Positions 7,708 to 16,269 are shown, numbered from the stretch's first letter. The stretch is DNA of 44,449 nucleotides from Caballeronia arationis (GCF_001544975.2 NZ_FCOG02000051.1:1-44449); one strand, 5' to 3'. The notes: a model not told the origin generated them from the letters alone. A program made the numbers and translations.

Positions 7708-10041
7708 ATGCGCATCGTTTGCATCGGAGGCGGTCCGGCCGGTCTGTACTTCGGCCTGTTGATGAAGAAGCAGAATCCCGAACACGAGGTGACGGTGGTC
7801 GAGCGCAATCGTCCGTACGACACATTCGGCTGGGGCGTCGTGTTCTCCGACCAGACGCTCGGCAACCTGCAGGGCGCCGACGCCCCGAGTGCGAATGCGA
7901 TCCTCGATGCGTTCAACCACTGGGACGACATCGAGATTCATTTCGGCGGACGCACGCAGCGTTCGTCGGGCCATGGCTTTTGCGGCATCGGCAGGAAGCG
8001 GCTTCTCAACATCCTCCAGGCGCGTGCCGAGGAACTCGGCGTAAAGCTCGTCTTCGAGACACAGGTCACGGACGACACGGCGTACGACGCCGACCTGATC
8101 GTCGCGTGCGACGGCGCCAACAGCGTAGTGCGCAAGAAGTACGCGGCTACCTACAAGCCCGATATCGACATGCGCGATTGCCGCTTCGTGTGGCTCGGCA
8201 CCGACAAGCTTTTCGACGCCTTCACGTTCGCGTTCGAGAAGACCGAATGGGGCTGGTTCCAGGCGCATGCGTATCGCTTTGACGATCACACGTCGACCTT
8301 CATCGTGGAGACGCCCGAGCGCGTCTGGCGCGCCGCCGGACTCGACGAGATGAGCAAGGAGGACGGCATCGCGTTCTGCGAACGGCTCTTCGCCCGCTAT
8401 CTCGACGGCCACGCGCTCAAGTCGAACGCCGAGCACTTGCGCGGCTCCGCGCAATGGATCCGTTTTCCGCGCGTAGTCAACGAGAACTGGGTCCACTACC
8501 GGCCGCGCGCTGACGGCCGGACGACACCGGTCGTGCTGATGGGCGACGCGGCGCACACGGCGCACTTTTCCATCGGTTCGGGCACCAAGCTGGCGCTCGA
8601 AGACGCGATCGAACTGGCGAACAGCATCGCGGCGCATCCACGCGATCTCGAAGGCGCGCTGAGTCACTACACCAATGTGCGCAGCGTCGACGTGCTGCGC
8701 ATCCAGAATGCGGCGCGCAATTCGACGGAGTGGTTCGAGAACGTGCAACGCTATGCCTCGTTCGAGCCGGAACAGTTTGCGTATTCGCTGCTGACGCGTT
8801 CGCAGCGAATCTCGCACGAGAACCTGCGCGAACGCGACGCAGCGTATCTGGCGGAATTCGAGAACTGGATCGCACAACGCTCGGGCCTGGACGCGACGGA
8901 TCAGTCGAAAGGCCCTGTCCCGCCGATGTTCACGCCCTTCACGCTGCGCAGCGTGACCCTGAAGAACCGCATCGTCGTCTCGCCGATGGCGCAGTACTCC
9001 GCCGTCGATGGTATTGCAGGCGACTATCACCTGATGCATCTCGGCGCCCGCGCAATGGGCGGCGCCGCGCTCGTCATGACGGAGATGACCTGCGTATCGC
9101 CCGAAGCACGCATCACGCCGGGCTGCCCCGGTCTCTACAACGAAGCGCAGCGCGATGCGTGGCGGCGTATCGTCGATTTCGTGCATCGCGAATCCGATGC
9201 GAAGCTCGGCATCCAGCTCGGGCATGCCGGCGGGAAGGCATCGACCAGAGTGGCGTGGGAAGGCATCGACCAGCCGCTTCACGAGGGCAACTGGCCGACC
9301 GTTTCGGCATCGCCGCAGCAGTATCTGCGCGGCGTCAGCCACTGGTCGCGCGAGGCGAGCGTCGAAGACCTGCGCGAGATCGAAGCGCAGTTCGTGCGCT
9401 CGACCGAACTCGCGGCCGAAGCCGGTTTCGACTGGCTCGAACTTCATTGCGCACACGGCTATCTGCTTTCCGGCTTCCTGTCGCCGCTCACCAATCATCG
9501 CAGCGACGAATATGGCGGCTCGCTCGCGAATCGCCTGCGTTATCCGCTGGAAGTCTTCAGCGCGATGCGCGCCGTCTGGCCCGCGGACAAGCCGATGTCC
9601 GTGCGCATTTCAGCCCATGACTGGGTCGACGGTGGCATGACGCCCGACGATGCCGTGGAGATCGCACGCGCATTCAAGACGGCGGGCGCGGACCTGATCG
9701 ATGTGTCGTCGGGACAGGTCAGCAAGGACGAGAAGCCCGTCTACGGCCGCATGTTCCAGACGCCCTTCTCGGACCGCGTGCGCAACGAGGCCGGCATCGC
9801 GACGATCGCCGTCGGTGCGATCTCCGAGGCGGATCACGTGAACAGCATCATCGCCGCGGGCCGCGCCGACCTGTGCGCAATCGCACGGCCGCATCTAGCG
9901 AATCCCGCGTGGACGCTCAACGAGGCAGCGCGGATCGGCTACTTCGATATCGAATGGCCGAAGCAGTATCGCGCGGCGAAGGCGCAACTCGAACGCAACT
10001 ACGATCGCGATCGCGCGCAGCGCGCAAAGGACGCGCCATGA
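7708..10041 (+). CDS. 2-Aminobenzoyl-CoA monooxygenase/reductase (salicylyl-CoA 5-hydroxylase-like fusion)
   Basis: A 777-residue two-domain flavoenzyme. Residues 1-390 are a class A FAD monooxygenase: CIGGGPAGLYFG (5-16), ACDGANSVVR, and MGDAAHTAHFSIGSGTKLALEDA. Residues about 405-760 are an old-yellow-enzyme reductase: FTPFTLRSVTLKNRIVVSPM, ELHCAHGYLLSGFLSP, SDEYGGSLANR and the C-terminal ADLCAIARPHLANP. This fusion is known from the CoA-dependent anthranilate pathway of Azoarcus evansii, where it hydroxylates and then reduces the ring of 2-aminobenzoyl-CoA; it is also annotated as salicylyl-CoA 5-hydroxylase/oxidoreductase. AAGGAG lies 6 nt before the ATG at 7708. First gene of the operon, overlapping the next by 4 nt. 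The aminobenzoyl role rests on the co-encoded ligase. Confidence 0.88.
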   Translation: MRIVCIGGGPAGLYFGLLMKKQNPEHEVTVVERNRPYDTFGWGVVFSDQTLGNLQGADAPSANAILDAFNHWDDIEIHFGGRTQRSSGHGFCGIGRKRLLNILQARAEELGVKLVFETQVTDDTAYDADLIVACDGANSVVRKKYAATYKPDIDMRDCRFVWLGTDKLFDAFTFAFEKTEWGWFQAHAYRFDDHTSTFIVETPERVWRAAGLDEMSKEDGIAFCERLFARYLDGHALKSNAEHLRGSAQWIRFPRVVNENWVHYRPRADGRTTPVVLMGDAAHTAHFSIGSGTKLALEDAIELANSIAAHPRDLEGALSHYTNVRSVDVLRIQNAARNSTEWFENVQRYASFEPEQFAYSLLTRSQRISHENLRERDAAYLAEFENWIAQRSGLDATDQSKGPVPPMFTPFTLRSVTLKNRIVVSPMAQYSAVDGIAGDYHLMHLGARAMGGAALVMTEMTCVSPEARITPGCPGLYNEAQRDAWRRIVDFVHRESDAKLGIQLGHAGGKASTRVAWEGIDQPLHEGNWPTVSASPQQYLRGVSHWSREASVEDLREIEAQFVRSTELAAEAGFDWLELHCAHGYLLSGFLSPLTNHRSDEYGGSLANRLRYPLEVFSAMRAVWPADKPMSVRISAHDWVDGGMTPDDAVEIARAFKTAGADLIDVSSGQVSKDEKPVYGRMFQTPFSDRVRNEAGIATIAVGAISEADHVNSIIAAGRADLCAIARPHLANPAWTLNEAARIGYFDIEWPKQYRAAKAQLERNYDRDRAQRAKDAP

Positions 10042-10817
10042 ATGACTCTTTGCTCGCGAACCGCCATGCGGTCGTGACGGGCGGTGGCAGCGGTATTGGC
10101 GCTGCGATCGCGCAGGCGCTCGTCGCGGCCGGCGCGCGGGTCACGCTGATGGGCCGCGATGCGGGCCGTCTCGACTATCAGCGCGACAAGCTCGACCATG
10201 AAGGCGACGTGCAGGTTCAGGCCGTCGATGTCACGCAGCCCGATTCGGTCGCGTCCGCGTTTTCGGCGGCAGCCGCTGCGTTCGGTGCCGTCGATATCCT
10301 CGTCAACAACGCGGGACAGGCCGAAGCATCGCCGTTCGCAAAGACCGATCTCGCGCTGTGGCAACGCATGCTCGATGTCAACCTGACCGGCGTCTTTCTC
10401 TGCACGCAGGCCGCACTTCCCGCGATGCTCGAACGGGGAAGCGGCCGCATCGTCAACGTCGCGAGCACCGCGGGGCAGATCGGCTACGCGTATGTCGCCG
10501 CGTATTGCGCGGCCAAGCATGGCGTGATCGGCATGACGAGATCGCTCGCGCTCGAAGTCGCGACCCGCGGCGTCACGGTGAATGCAGTCTGTCCAGGCTA
10601 CACGGAGACGGAACTGCTGAGGCAATCGGTCGGAAGGATCGTCGCGCAGACCTCGCGCAGCGAAGACGAGGCGCGCGACGCATTGCTTCGCAGCAATCCG
10701 CAGCGCCGTTTCGTCACACCCGGCGAAGTCGCCCATTCGGTCCTGTGGCTGTGCTCGCCGGGCTCCGATGCCCTCACGGGCCAGGCCATATCGATTTCAG
10801 GTGGAGAAGTAATGTGA
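10038..10817 (+). CDS. SDR, probable 3-hydroxyacyl-CoA dehydrogenase
   Basis: A 259-residue classical SDR: TGGGSGIGAAIAQAL loop (N-terminus), DVTQPDS, NNAGQAE, VASTAGQ with the catalytic Ser, YCAAKHG (YxxxK) and PGYTETELL. C-terminus GQAISISGGEVM is typical. In the pathway it would oxidise a hydroxyacyl-CoA made after ring opening, or reduce/oxidise an alicyclic CoA intermediate. Its ATG overlaps the monooxygenase stop (ATGA), so translation is likely coupled, and its own stop overlaps the MarR start (GTGA). Confidence 0.85.
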   Translation: MNDSLLANRHAVVTGGGSGIGAAIAQALVAAGARVTLMGRDAGRLDYQRDKLDHEGDVQVQAVDVTQPDSVASAFSAAAAAFGAVDILVNNAGQAEASPFAKTDLALWQRMLDVNLTGVFLCTQAALPAMLERGSGRIVNVASTAGQIGYAYVAAYCAAKHGVIGMTRSLALEVATRGVTVNAVCPGYTETELLRQSVGRIVAQTSRSEDEARDALLRSNPQRRFVTPGEVAHSVLWLCSPGSDALTGQAISISGGEVM

Positions 10818-11353
10818 CCAAAGCCGACACGCGTACCGTCAGGAGCAACGCGAAGCGTGACGCCGCGCTCGCCGACAACGTCGTCGATCTGGAGATGAGC
10901 ACCGGTGTCGACAGCCACATGGGACTGCGTCTGTGGCTGCGGCTCCTGACGACGACCAATCTCGTGCAGACGGAATTGCGCAAGCGACTGCGCAACGAAT
11001 TCAACACCACGCTGCCGCGTTTCGACCTGATGGCGCAACTCGAACGCCAGCCGGAAGGCCTGAAGATGAGCGAGCTTTCGCGACGCCTGATGGTGACGGG
11101 CGGCAATGTGACGGGCCTGACCGACCAGCTGGAAAAAGAAGGACTCGTCGTGCGCGATGCCGATCCCGCCGACCGCCGCGCGTTCACGGTGCGGCTCACG
11201 CCGAGTGGCCGGCGTCTCTTCGACCGCATGGCGCGCGCCCATGAACAATGGGTCGTTGAACTGCTCGGCGGCCTGCCGCTCGCCGACAAGGCGCGCATGC
11301 ACCAGAAGCTCGGGCGGCTCAAGCAGCACCTGCGCGAGATCGTCAAGCCGTAA
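10814..11353 (+). CDS. MarR family transcriptional regulator
   Basis: A 179-residue winged-helix protein starting with GTG at 10814, which overlaps the SDR stop; GGAG lies 10 nt before it. Seen: dimerisation helix GLRLWLRLLTTTNLVQTELR, then the MarR DNA-binding part with FDLMAQL, MSELSRRLMVTGGNVTGLTDQLEKEGLV and the wing DPADRRAFTVRLTPSGR. Relatives next to aromatic-CoA genes repress their operon and release DNA on binding the aryl-CoA ester. Being inside the operon implies autoregulation, probably at the AT-rich site near 7651-7691. The unusually long N-terminal tail (about 35 residues) is not explained. Confidence 0.88.
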   Translation: MTKADTRTVRSNAKRDAALADNVVDLEMSTGVDSHMGLRLWLRLLTTTNLVQTELRKRLRNEFNTTLPRFDLMAQLERQPEGLKMSELSRRLMVTGGNVTGLTDQLEKEGLVVRDADPADRRAFTVRLTPSGRRLFDRMARAHEQWVVELLGGLPLADKARMHQKLGRLKQHLREIVKP

Positions 11354-11392
11354 CGCAAGCGACGCGCCGCACGGAACAACAGGAGACACTCG

Positions 11393-12244
11393 ATGAACGA
11401 AACCACCGCCGCCGCGCTTTTTTCCGGCAACCGGACGACGCTTGCGCCCTATCGCGCCGAACACTTCGGATGGTCGGTCGAAGGCAAGGTCGGCACGATC
11501 ACGCTGAACCGCCCCGAGCGCAAGAACCCGCTCACCTTCGAATCCTATGCGGAGTTGCGCGACCTCTTCAGGCAACTCGCCTATTCGACCGACGTCAAGT
11601 CCGTCGTGATTCACGGCGCAGGCGGCAACTTCTGCTCGGGCGGCGACGTGCACGACATCATCGCCCCGCTCGTCGACCTGCCGATGCCCGAGTTGCTCAT
11701 GTTCACGCGAATGACGGGTGATCTCGTGAAGGCGATGCGCCATTGCCCGCAGCCGGTGATCGCCGCTGTGGACGGCGTGTGCGCCGGTGCCGGCGCGATC
11801 ATGGCCATGGCCTCCGACCTGCGGTTCGGCACAGCCCGCAGCAAGCTCGCCTTCCTGTTCACGCGCGTAGGCCTCGCCGGCTGCGACATGGGCGCCTGCG
11901 CGCTGCTGCCGCGCATCATCGGCCAGGGACGTGCCGCCGACCTGCTCTTCACGGGCCGCTCCGCGAGCGGCGAGGAAGCACACGCGTGGGGCTTCTACAA
12001 CCGGCTCTGCGAGCCGGATGAAGTCGTGAAGGATGCGCAGACCCTCGCCGCCGAACTTGCCTCTGGCCCGACATTCGCGCACGGCATCACGAAGAAGATG
12101 CTGCACCAGGAATGGAACATGGGCATCGATGAAGCGATCGAATCCGAGGCGCAGGCGCAGGCAATCTGCATGGCGACGCAGGATTTCGGACGCGCGTATC
12201 GCGCGTTCGCCGCGAAGGCGCGGCCGGTTTTCGAGGGAGACTGA
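11393..12244 (+). CDS. Crotonase-family enzyme (enoyl-CoA hydratase/isomerase fold)
   Basis: A 283-residue crotonase. Seen: VGTITLNRPERKNPLT, oxyanion-hole segments GAGGNFCSGGDVHDI (about 75-90) and DGVCAGAGAIMAMASDLRFG (127-146). The two hydratase glutamates are not found: no acidic residue lies between 151 and 164, and position 183 has Asp for the second Glu. Instead Asp165 in GCDMGACALLPRIIG aligns with the catalytic Asp of dienoyl-CoA isomerase and of MenB/BadI-type ring enzymes. So it may be an isomerase or ring-opening hydrolase rather than a hydratase. GGAG lies 7 nt before the ATG; a 39-nt gap separates it from marR. Two nt after it the acyl-CoA dehydrogenase begins. Confidence 0.85.
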   Translation: MNETTAAALFSGNRTTLAPYRAEHFGWSVEGKVGTITLNRPERKNPLTFESYAELRDLFRQLAYSTDVKSVVIHGAGGNFCSGGDVHDIIAPLVDLPMPELLMFTRMTGDLVKAMRHCPQPVIAAVDGVCAGAGAIMAMASDLRFGTARSKLAFLFTRVGLAGCDMGACALLPRIIGQGRAADLLFTGRSASGEEAHAWGFYNRLCEPDEVVKDAQTLAAELASGPTFAHGITKKMLHQEWNMGIDEAIESEAQAQAICMATQDFGRAYRAFAAKARPVFEGD

Positions 12245-12245
12245 C

Positions 12246-13427
12246 GTGGCCGACGCATTCAACGAGGCACTCGACTGGCCGTTCTTCGAGGAACGCCATC
12301 GCGATCTGGGCCGGAGCATCACCGCGTGGGCGGCGGCGCATCTCGGACAGGTCGCACACGATGACGTCGACGCGACCTGCCGCCACCTCGTACGCGAACT
12401 CGGCGCCGCAGGCTGGTTGCGTTACGGCGTGGGCGGCACCGCATACGGCGGCCACGGCGACACCATCGATACACGTGCCGTCTGCGTGCTGCGTGAAGTG
12501 CTCGCGCGCCAAAGCGGCCTCGCCGATTTCGCGCTGGCCATGCAGGGTCTCGGTTCCGGGGCGATCACGCTCGCCGGCAGCGACGCGCAAAAGGAGCGCT
12601 ATCTGCCGCGGGTGGCCGCCGGTGAAGCGCTTGCGGCGTTTGCGCTGTCGGAGCCCGACGCCGGGTCGGATGTTGCCGCCCTTGCCGTCACCGCCCGCGC
12701 CGACGACGGCTCGTTCGTTCTGGACGGCGACAAGACGTGGATCTCGAATGGCGGCATCGCGGACTTCTACGTCGTGTTCGCACGAACCGGCGAGGCACCC
12801 GGCGCACGCGGCATCAGCGCGTTCATCGTCGATGCGGACACGCCGGGGCTCACGATCGCGGAACGGATCGATGTCATCGCGCCGCATCCGCTCGCCCGCC
12901 TGCGCTTCGACGGCGCACGCGTGCCGCGCTCGGCGCTGCTCGGCAACCGCGGCGAGGGATTCAAGCTCGCGATGCGCACGCTCGACATCTTCCGCACTTC
13001 GGTGGCCGCCGCGTCGCTCGGCTTCGCTCGCCGCGCGATGGACGAAGGACTCGCGCGCGCCGCCTCGCGCAAGATGTTCGGCCAGACCCTCGGGGACTTT
13101 CAATTGACGCAGGCGAAGCTCGCCCAGATGGCACTCACCATCGACAGCGCCGCGCTCCTCGTCTATCGCGCCGCGTGGCTGCGCGATCAGGGCAAGCCGG
13201 TCACGCGCGAAGCGGCGCTCGCGAAGTGGCACGCGAGCGAAGGCGCGCAGCAGGTGATCGACGCAGCCGTGCAACTCTGGGGCGGGCGCGGAGTGCAAAG
13301 CAACTCGGTCGTGGAGCAGTTGTATCGCGAGATTCGCGCACTGCGCATCTATGAGGGCGCGACGGAAGTGCAGCAACTGATCGTCGGACGCGACTTGCTG
13401 AAGACGTATGCAAAGGAGGCGTCATGA
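12246..13427 (+). CDS. Acyl-CoA dehydrogenase
   Basis: A 393-residue FAD enzyme that forms a 2,3-double bond in an acyl-CoA and passes electrons to ETF. Seen: FALSEPDAGSDVAAL (signature 1, near 135-150), GDKTWISNGGIADFYVVFART, FRTSVAAASLGFARRAMDE, and the C-terminal RIYEGATEVQQLIVGRDLL that contains the usual catalytic Glu. GTG start at 12246 with GGGAG 7 nt before it, 1 nt after the crotonase stop; its stop overlaps the thioesterase start. In this operon it probably acts on the alicyclic or ring-opened CoA intermediate. Confidence 0.9.
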   Translation: MADAFNEALDWPFFEERHRDLGRSITAWAAAHLGQVAHDDVDATCRHLVRELGAAGWLRYGVGGTAYGGHGDTIDTRAVCVLREVLARQSGLADFALAMQGLGSGAITLAGSDAQKERYLPRVAAGEALAAFALSEPDAGSDVAALAVTARADDGSFVLDGDKTWISNGGIADFYVVFARTGEAPGARGISAFIVDADTPGLTIAERIDVIAPHPLARLRFDGARVPRSALLGNRGEGFKLAMRTLDIFRTSVAAASLGFARRAMDEGLARAASRKMFGQTLGDFQLTQAKLAQMALTIDSAALLVYRAAWLRDQGKPVTREAALAKWHASEGAQQVIDAAVQLWGGRGVQSNSVVEQLYREIRALRIYEGATEVQQLIVGRDLLKTYAKEAS

Positions 13428-13864
13428 ACTTCGAGCGCCCCGTGCGCATCCGGTTCTCGCATTGCGATCCGGCCGGCATCGTCTTCTTTCCGCGCTATCT
13501 CGTGATGACCAATGCGCTCGTCGAGGACTGGTTCAACGAGTCGCTCGGCATCGACTACAGTGCGATGATCCGCACACGGCGCGTGGGCCTGCCGATCGTC
13601 AAGCTCGACTGCGCATTCTCGAAGCCGAGCCAGATGGGCGAAACGATCACGCTGTCGCTCGAACTGCGGCGCCTGGGGCGCCGCTCGGTCACCATCGACG
13701 TCACGGGGCACGCTGGCGGTGCAACGCGTTTCAGTACGCAGCAGGTGCTCGTCACGACATCGCTCGACACGGGCGCATCGATCGACATTCCGGATGACAT
13801 CCGCGCGGCGCTTGCTCGCTTTGCACCCGACGTCGCCGACACCAAACAGGAACCGCAATCATGA
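13424..13864 (+). CDS. 4-Hydroxybenzoyl-CoA thioesterase-like hotdog protein
   Basis: A 146-residue hotdog-fold acyl-CoA thioesterase. The active-site segment HCDPAGIVFFPRY near residues 14-26 matches the 4-hydroxybenzoyl-CoA thioesterase family, with the catalytic Asp in CDPAG. Such enzymes free dead-end aryl-CoA esters and recover CoA, a useful valve when an aryl-CoA ligase is present. The ATG overlaps the dehydrogenase stop (ATGA), and the stop overlaps the next start in the same way. Confidence 0.85.
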   Translation: MNFERPVRIRFSHCDPAGIVFFPRYLVMTNALVEDWFNESLGIDYSAMIRTRRVGLPIVKLDCAFSKPSQMGETITLSLELRRLGRRSVTIDVTGHAGGATRFSTQQVLVTTSLDTGASIDIPDDIRAALARFAPDVADTKQEPQS

Positions 13865-14256
13865 AACAAGCCTTGCTCCCCCCGGGCTGGGCCGCCCCGC
13901 GCGGCTATGCCAACGGCGTCGCCGCGCGCGGCACCCAGGTGTTCATCGCTGGCCAGATCGGCTGGGATTCGGAAGCGCGGTTTCATACCAGCGACTTCGC
14001 CGCGCAAGCGAAACAGGCGCTGCAGAACGTGGTCGACGTGCTCGCCGAGGCCGGGGGCCGGCCGGAGCATCTCGTGCGCCTCACGTGGTACGTGACGGAC
14101 AAGCGCGAATATCTTGCCGCGCTGAAAGAAATTGGCCGCGCGTTTCGCGAACTGATCGGCGACTACGACATCGCGATGAGCGCGGTTCAGGTTGCCGCGC
14201 TGATCGAAGACGAGGCGAAGGTCGAGATCGAGGCGACGGCCGTCATTCCAGACTGA
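13861..14256 (+). CDS. RidA-fold (YjgF/YER057c/UK114) protein
   Basis: A 131-residue RidA superfamily protein, normally a trimer. Seen: GYANGVAARGTQVFIAGQIG, AQAKQALQNVVDVLAEAGG, LTWYVTDKREYLAA and the C-terminal VEIEATAVI. The archetypal RidA uses an Arg (Arg105) for imine/enamine hydrolysis; here the equivalent position, in DIAMSAVQV, is Met106, placing it among the Arg-less subfamilies whose activities are mostly unknown. Its position between thioesterase and ligase genes suggests work on an amino- or imino-bearing CoA intermediate, which the anthranilate pathway would produce. ATGA overlap with the preceding gene. Confidence 0.85.
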   Translation: MKQALLPPGWAAPRGYANGVAARGTQVFIAGQIGWDSEARFHTSDFAAQAKQALQNVVDVLAEAGGRPEHLVRLTWYVTDKREYLAALKEIGRAFRELIGDYDIAMSAVQVAALIEDEAKVEIEATAVIPD

Positions 14257-14298
14257 AGCGTCACGCATAACCCTGTTCATCGCATTCCGGAGGTCTTC

Positions 14299-15939
14299 AT
14301 GCAACCCTCGGCTCACGTCGATACGTTCGCCCGCGACAACCTGCCGCCGCCCGAACAGTGGCCGGAGTTCCTGCTCGACAACCCCGATGTCCGGTATCCG
14401 GCGCGCTTCAATTGCGCGGCCGAACTGCTCGACCGGATGATCGACGAACGCGGGTTCGGCGAGCGGCCCGCGATCTGGTCCGACGAGAACGGCACGACTC
14501 AGTCAACGACCTATCGCGAATTGCGCGAGCGCGTGAACCGAACGGCGCATGTGCTCGTGAACGAGATGGGGCTCGTGCCGGGCAACCGTATCCTGCTGCG
14601 CGGCCCGAACACCTTGCATATGGCGGTCGTATGGCTCGCGTCGCTCAAGGCGGGGCTCGTCGTCGTGCCGACCATGCCGCTCCTGCGTTCGAAGGAACTC
14701 AGGCAGATCATCGACAAGGCCGAGGTCTGCGCCGCACTGTGCGACGCGCGGCTCATCGATGAACTCGCCTCATGTCGCGATCCGGCGCATCCGCACTTCT
14801 GCCCGGGCCTGCGGCAGGTGCGACTCTTTCATCACGTCGCCCCCGACTCCGTCGAAGCGCTCGCCGCCGCTCACTCGGCCGAATTTGCCGCGGTCGATAC
14901 TTCCGCCGACGACGTATGCCTCATCGCGTTCACCAGCGGGACGACCGGCAAGCCGAAGGGCTGCATGCACTTTCATCGCGATGTGCTCGCGATGTGCGAC
15001 CTGTTCCCGCGCCACGTGCTCAGGCCCACCCCCGACGACATCTTCTGCGGAACGCCGCCGCTCGCGTTCACGTTCGGCCTCGGCGGCCTGCTGTTCTTTC
15101 CGCTGCGCGCGGGCGCATCGACAGTGCTGATCGAGCGGCTCACGCCCGAGACACTGCTTGCGACCGTCGAGCGCTTTCATGCAAGCATCATGTTCACTGC
15201 GCCGACGTTCTACCGGCAGATGGCCGCGCTCGTTTCGCGCTTCGACCTGTCGAGCCTGAAGAAAACGGTATCGGCCGGGGAAGCGCTGCCCGATTCGACG
15301 CGCCAGTTGTGGCATGAGGCGACCGGCCTCGAGATGATCGACGGCATAGGCGGTACCGAGATGATCCACATCTTCGTGTCGAGCGCGGCCGAAGAAACGC
15401 GGCGGCACGCGATCGGGCGCGCGGTGCCGGGCTATGTCGTGCAGGCAGTCGACGACGATATGCGCCCGGTGCCCGCCGGTGAACTCGGCAAGCTTGCCGT
15501 GAAAGGTCCGACCGGCTGCCGCTACCTGAGCGACGAGCGGCAGGCGAAGTTCGTGCGCGACGGCTGGAACCTTCCCGGCGATACCGTTCGCATCGACTCG
15601 GATGGCTACGTGTTCTATCAGGCTCGCGCGGACGACATGATCGTCTCTGCCGGCTACAACATCTCCGGCCCGGAAGTGGAAAGCGCATTGATGCTGCATG
15701 AGGCCGTGGCGGAATGCGGCGTAATCGGCGTCGCCGACGAGGAGCGCGGGCAGATCGTCAAGGCATTCGTCGTGCTCAATCCCGGCTATGAGCGGGGCAG
15801 CGAGCTTGTGGCGCTGCTACAGGCCTTTGTCAGGCAGCAGATCGCGCCCTACAAGTACCCGCGTGCGGTTCAGTTCATCGATGCCCTTCCGCGAACCGAG
15901 ACCGGCAAGCTCAAGCGGTTCGAGTTGCGATCGCTTTAG
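14299..15939 (+). CDS. 2-Aminobenzoate-CoA ligase (benzoate-CoA ligase family)
   Basis: A 546-residue ATP-dependent aryl-CoA synthetase (ANL family). Seen: AFTSGTTGKPKGCMHFH P-loop near 210-226, PPLAFTFGLGG, DGIGGTEMIHIF (A5-type motif), the hinge-region YQARADDMIVSAGYNISGPEVE and the C-terminal PRTETGKLKRF with the catalytic Lys. The DGIGGTEMIHIFVS and AFTFGLGGLLFFP segments are those of 2-aminobenzoate/benzoate-CoA ligases. It activates the aromatic acid to the CoA ester, feeding the monooxygenase/reductase. GGAGG lies 6 nt before the ATG; last gene of the operon, 42 nt after the RidA gene. No clear terminator follows; a T-less hairpin is visible near 15959-15975. Confidence 0.87.
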   Translation: MQPSAHVDTFARDNLPPPEQWPEFLLDNPDVRYPARFNCAAELLDRMIDERGFGERPAIWSDENGTTQSTTYRELRERVNRTAHVLVNEMGLVPGNRILLRGPNTLHMAVVWLASLKAGLVVVPTMPLLRSKELRQIIDKAEVCAALCDARLIDELASCRDPAHPHFCPGLRQVRLFHHVAPDSVEALAAAHSAEFAAVDTSADDVCLIAFTSGTTGKPKGCMHFHRDVLAMCDLFPRHVLRPTPDDIFCGTPPLAFTFGLGGLLFFPLRAGASTVLIERLTPETLLATVERFHASIMFTAPTFYRQMAALVSRFDLSSLKKTVSAGEALPDSTRQLWHEATGLEMIDGIGGTEMIHIFVSSAAEETRRHAIGRAVPGYVVQAVDDDMRPVPAGELGKLAVKGPTGCRYLSDERQAKFVRDGWNLPGDTVRIDSDGYVFYQARADDMIVSAGYNISGPEVESALMLHEAVAECGVIGVADEERGQIVKAFVVLNPGYERGSELVALLQAFVRQQIAPYKYPRAVQFIDALPRTETGKLKRFELRSL

Positions 15940-16065
15940 GGCTTTCCATTCGCCGGGGTCGGTCGGGGCCGACAGACGTCGACACTGCGAGCGGCGTTGG
16001 AGACGTTCGTAGATCGTGTTGCCTCGCTGCCTGCTTGCCGTGTGACAGCTTTCGTACCGCACAAA

Positions 16066-16112
16066 AACAAAACCCCTTGAGACACCGGCATGATCTGGCG
16101 GTTCAAGGGGTT
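16066..16112 (-). terminator. Rho-independent terminator of tRNA-Ser
   Basis: Reading the minus strand, a 10-bp perfect stem (AACCCCTTGA / TCAAGGGGTT) closes a loop that holds a smaller ACCG/CGGT stem, followed by TTTTGTTTTTG. It begins 20 nt after the tRNA 3' end. Confidence 0.8.
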
Positions 16113-16131
16113 GCAGGCAACTTGGGCAACT

Positions 16132-16221
16132 TGGCGGAGAGACGGGGATTCGAACCCCGGATAGGTTTTACCCTATACACGCTTTCCAGGCGTGCGACTT
16201 AAACCGCTCATCCATCTCTCC
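16132..16221 (-). tRNA. tRNA-Ser (GGA)
   Basis: A 90-nt class II tRNA with a long variable arm. The acceptor stem GGAGAGA/TCTCTCC, anticodon GGA in loop CTGGAAA, T-arm GGGGTTCGAATCCCC and an encoded CCA end after discriminator G are all visible. It reads UCC/UCU serine codons. A -10 box lies just upstream and a terminator just downstream, so it is its own transcript. Confidence 0.96.
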
Positions 16222-16233
16222 GGCAAGACGCAG

Positions 16234-16262
16234 ATTATAGCAAACTCCGACAGCCCTGCCAG
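16234..16262 (-). promoter_or_regulatory. Promoter of tRNA-Ser
   Basis: On the minus strand CTGGCA (16257-16262) and a perfect TATAAT (16234-16239) are 17 nt apart, 12 nt before the tRNA 5' end. It sits in the short gap after the symporter gene stop. Confidence 0.65.
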
Positions 16263-16269
16263 CCCCTGC

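Noticed and set aside
7678..9498. Long open frame of 606 codons antisense to the monooxygenase gene
   Set aside because: Arg- and Asp-rich translation without motifs; typical open antisense frame in GC-rich DNA opposite a gene with clear domains.
10598..12322. Long antisense frame across SDR, MarR and crotonase genes
   Set aside because: Spans three unrelated real genes and has no family features.
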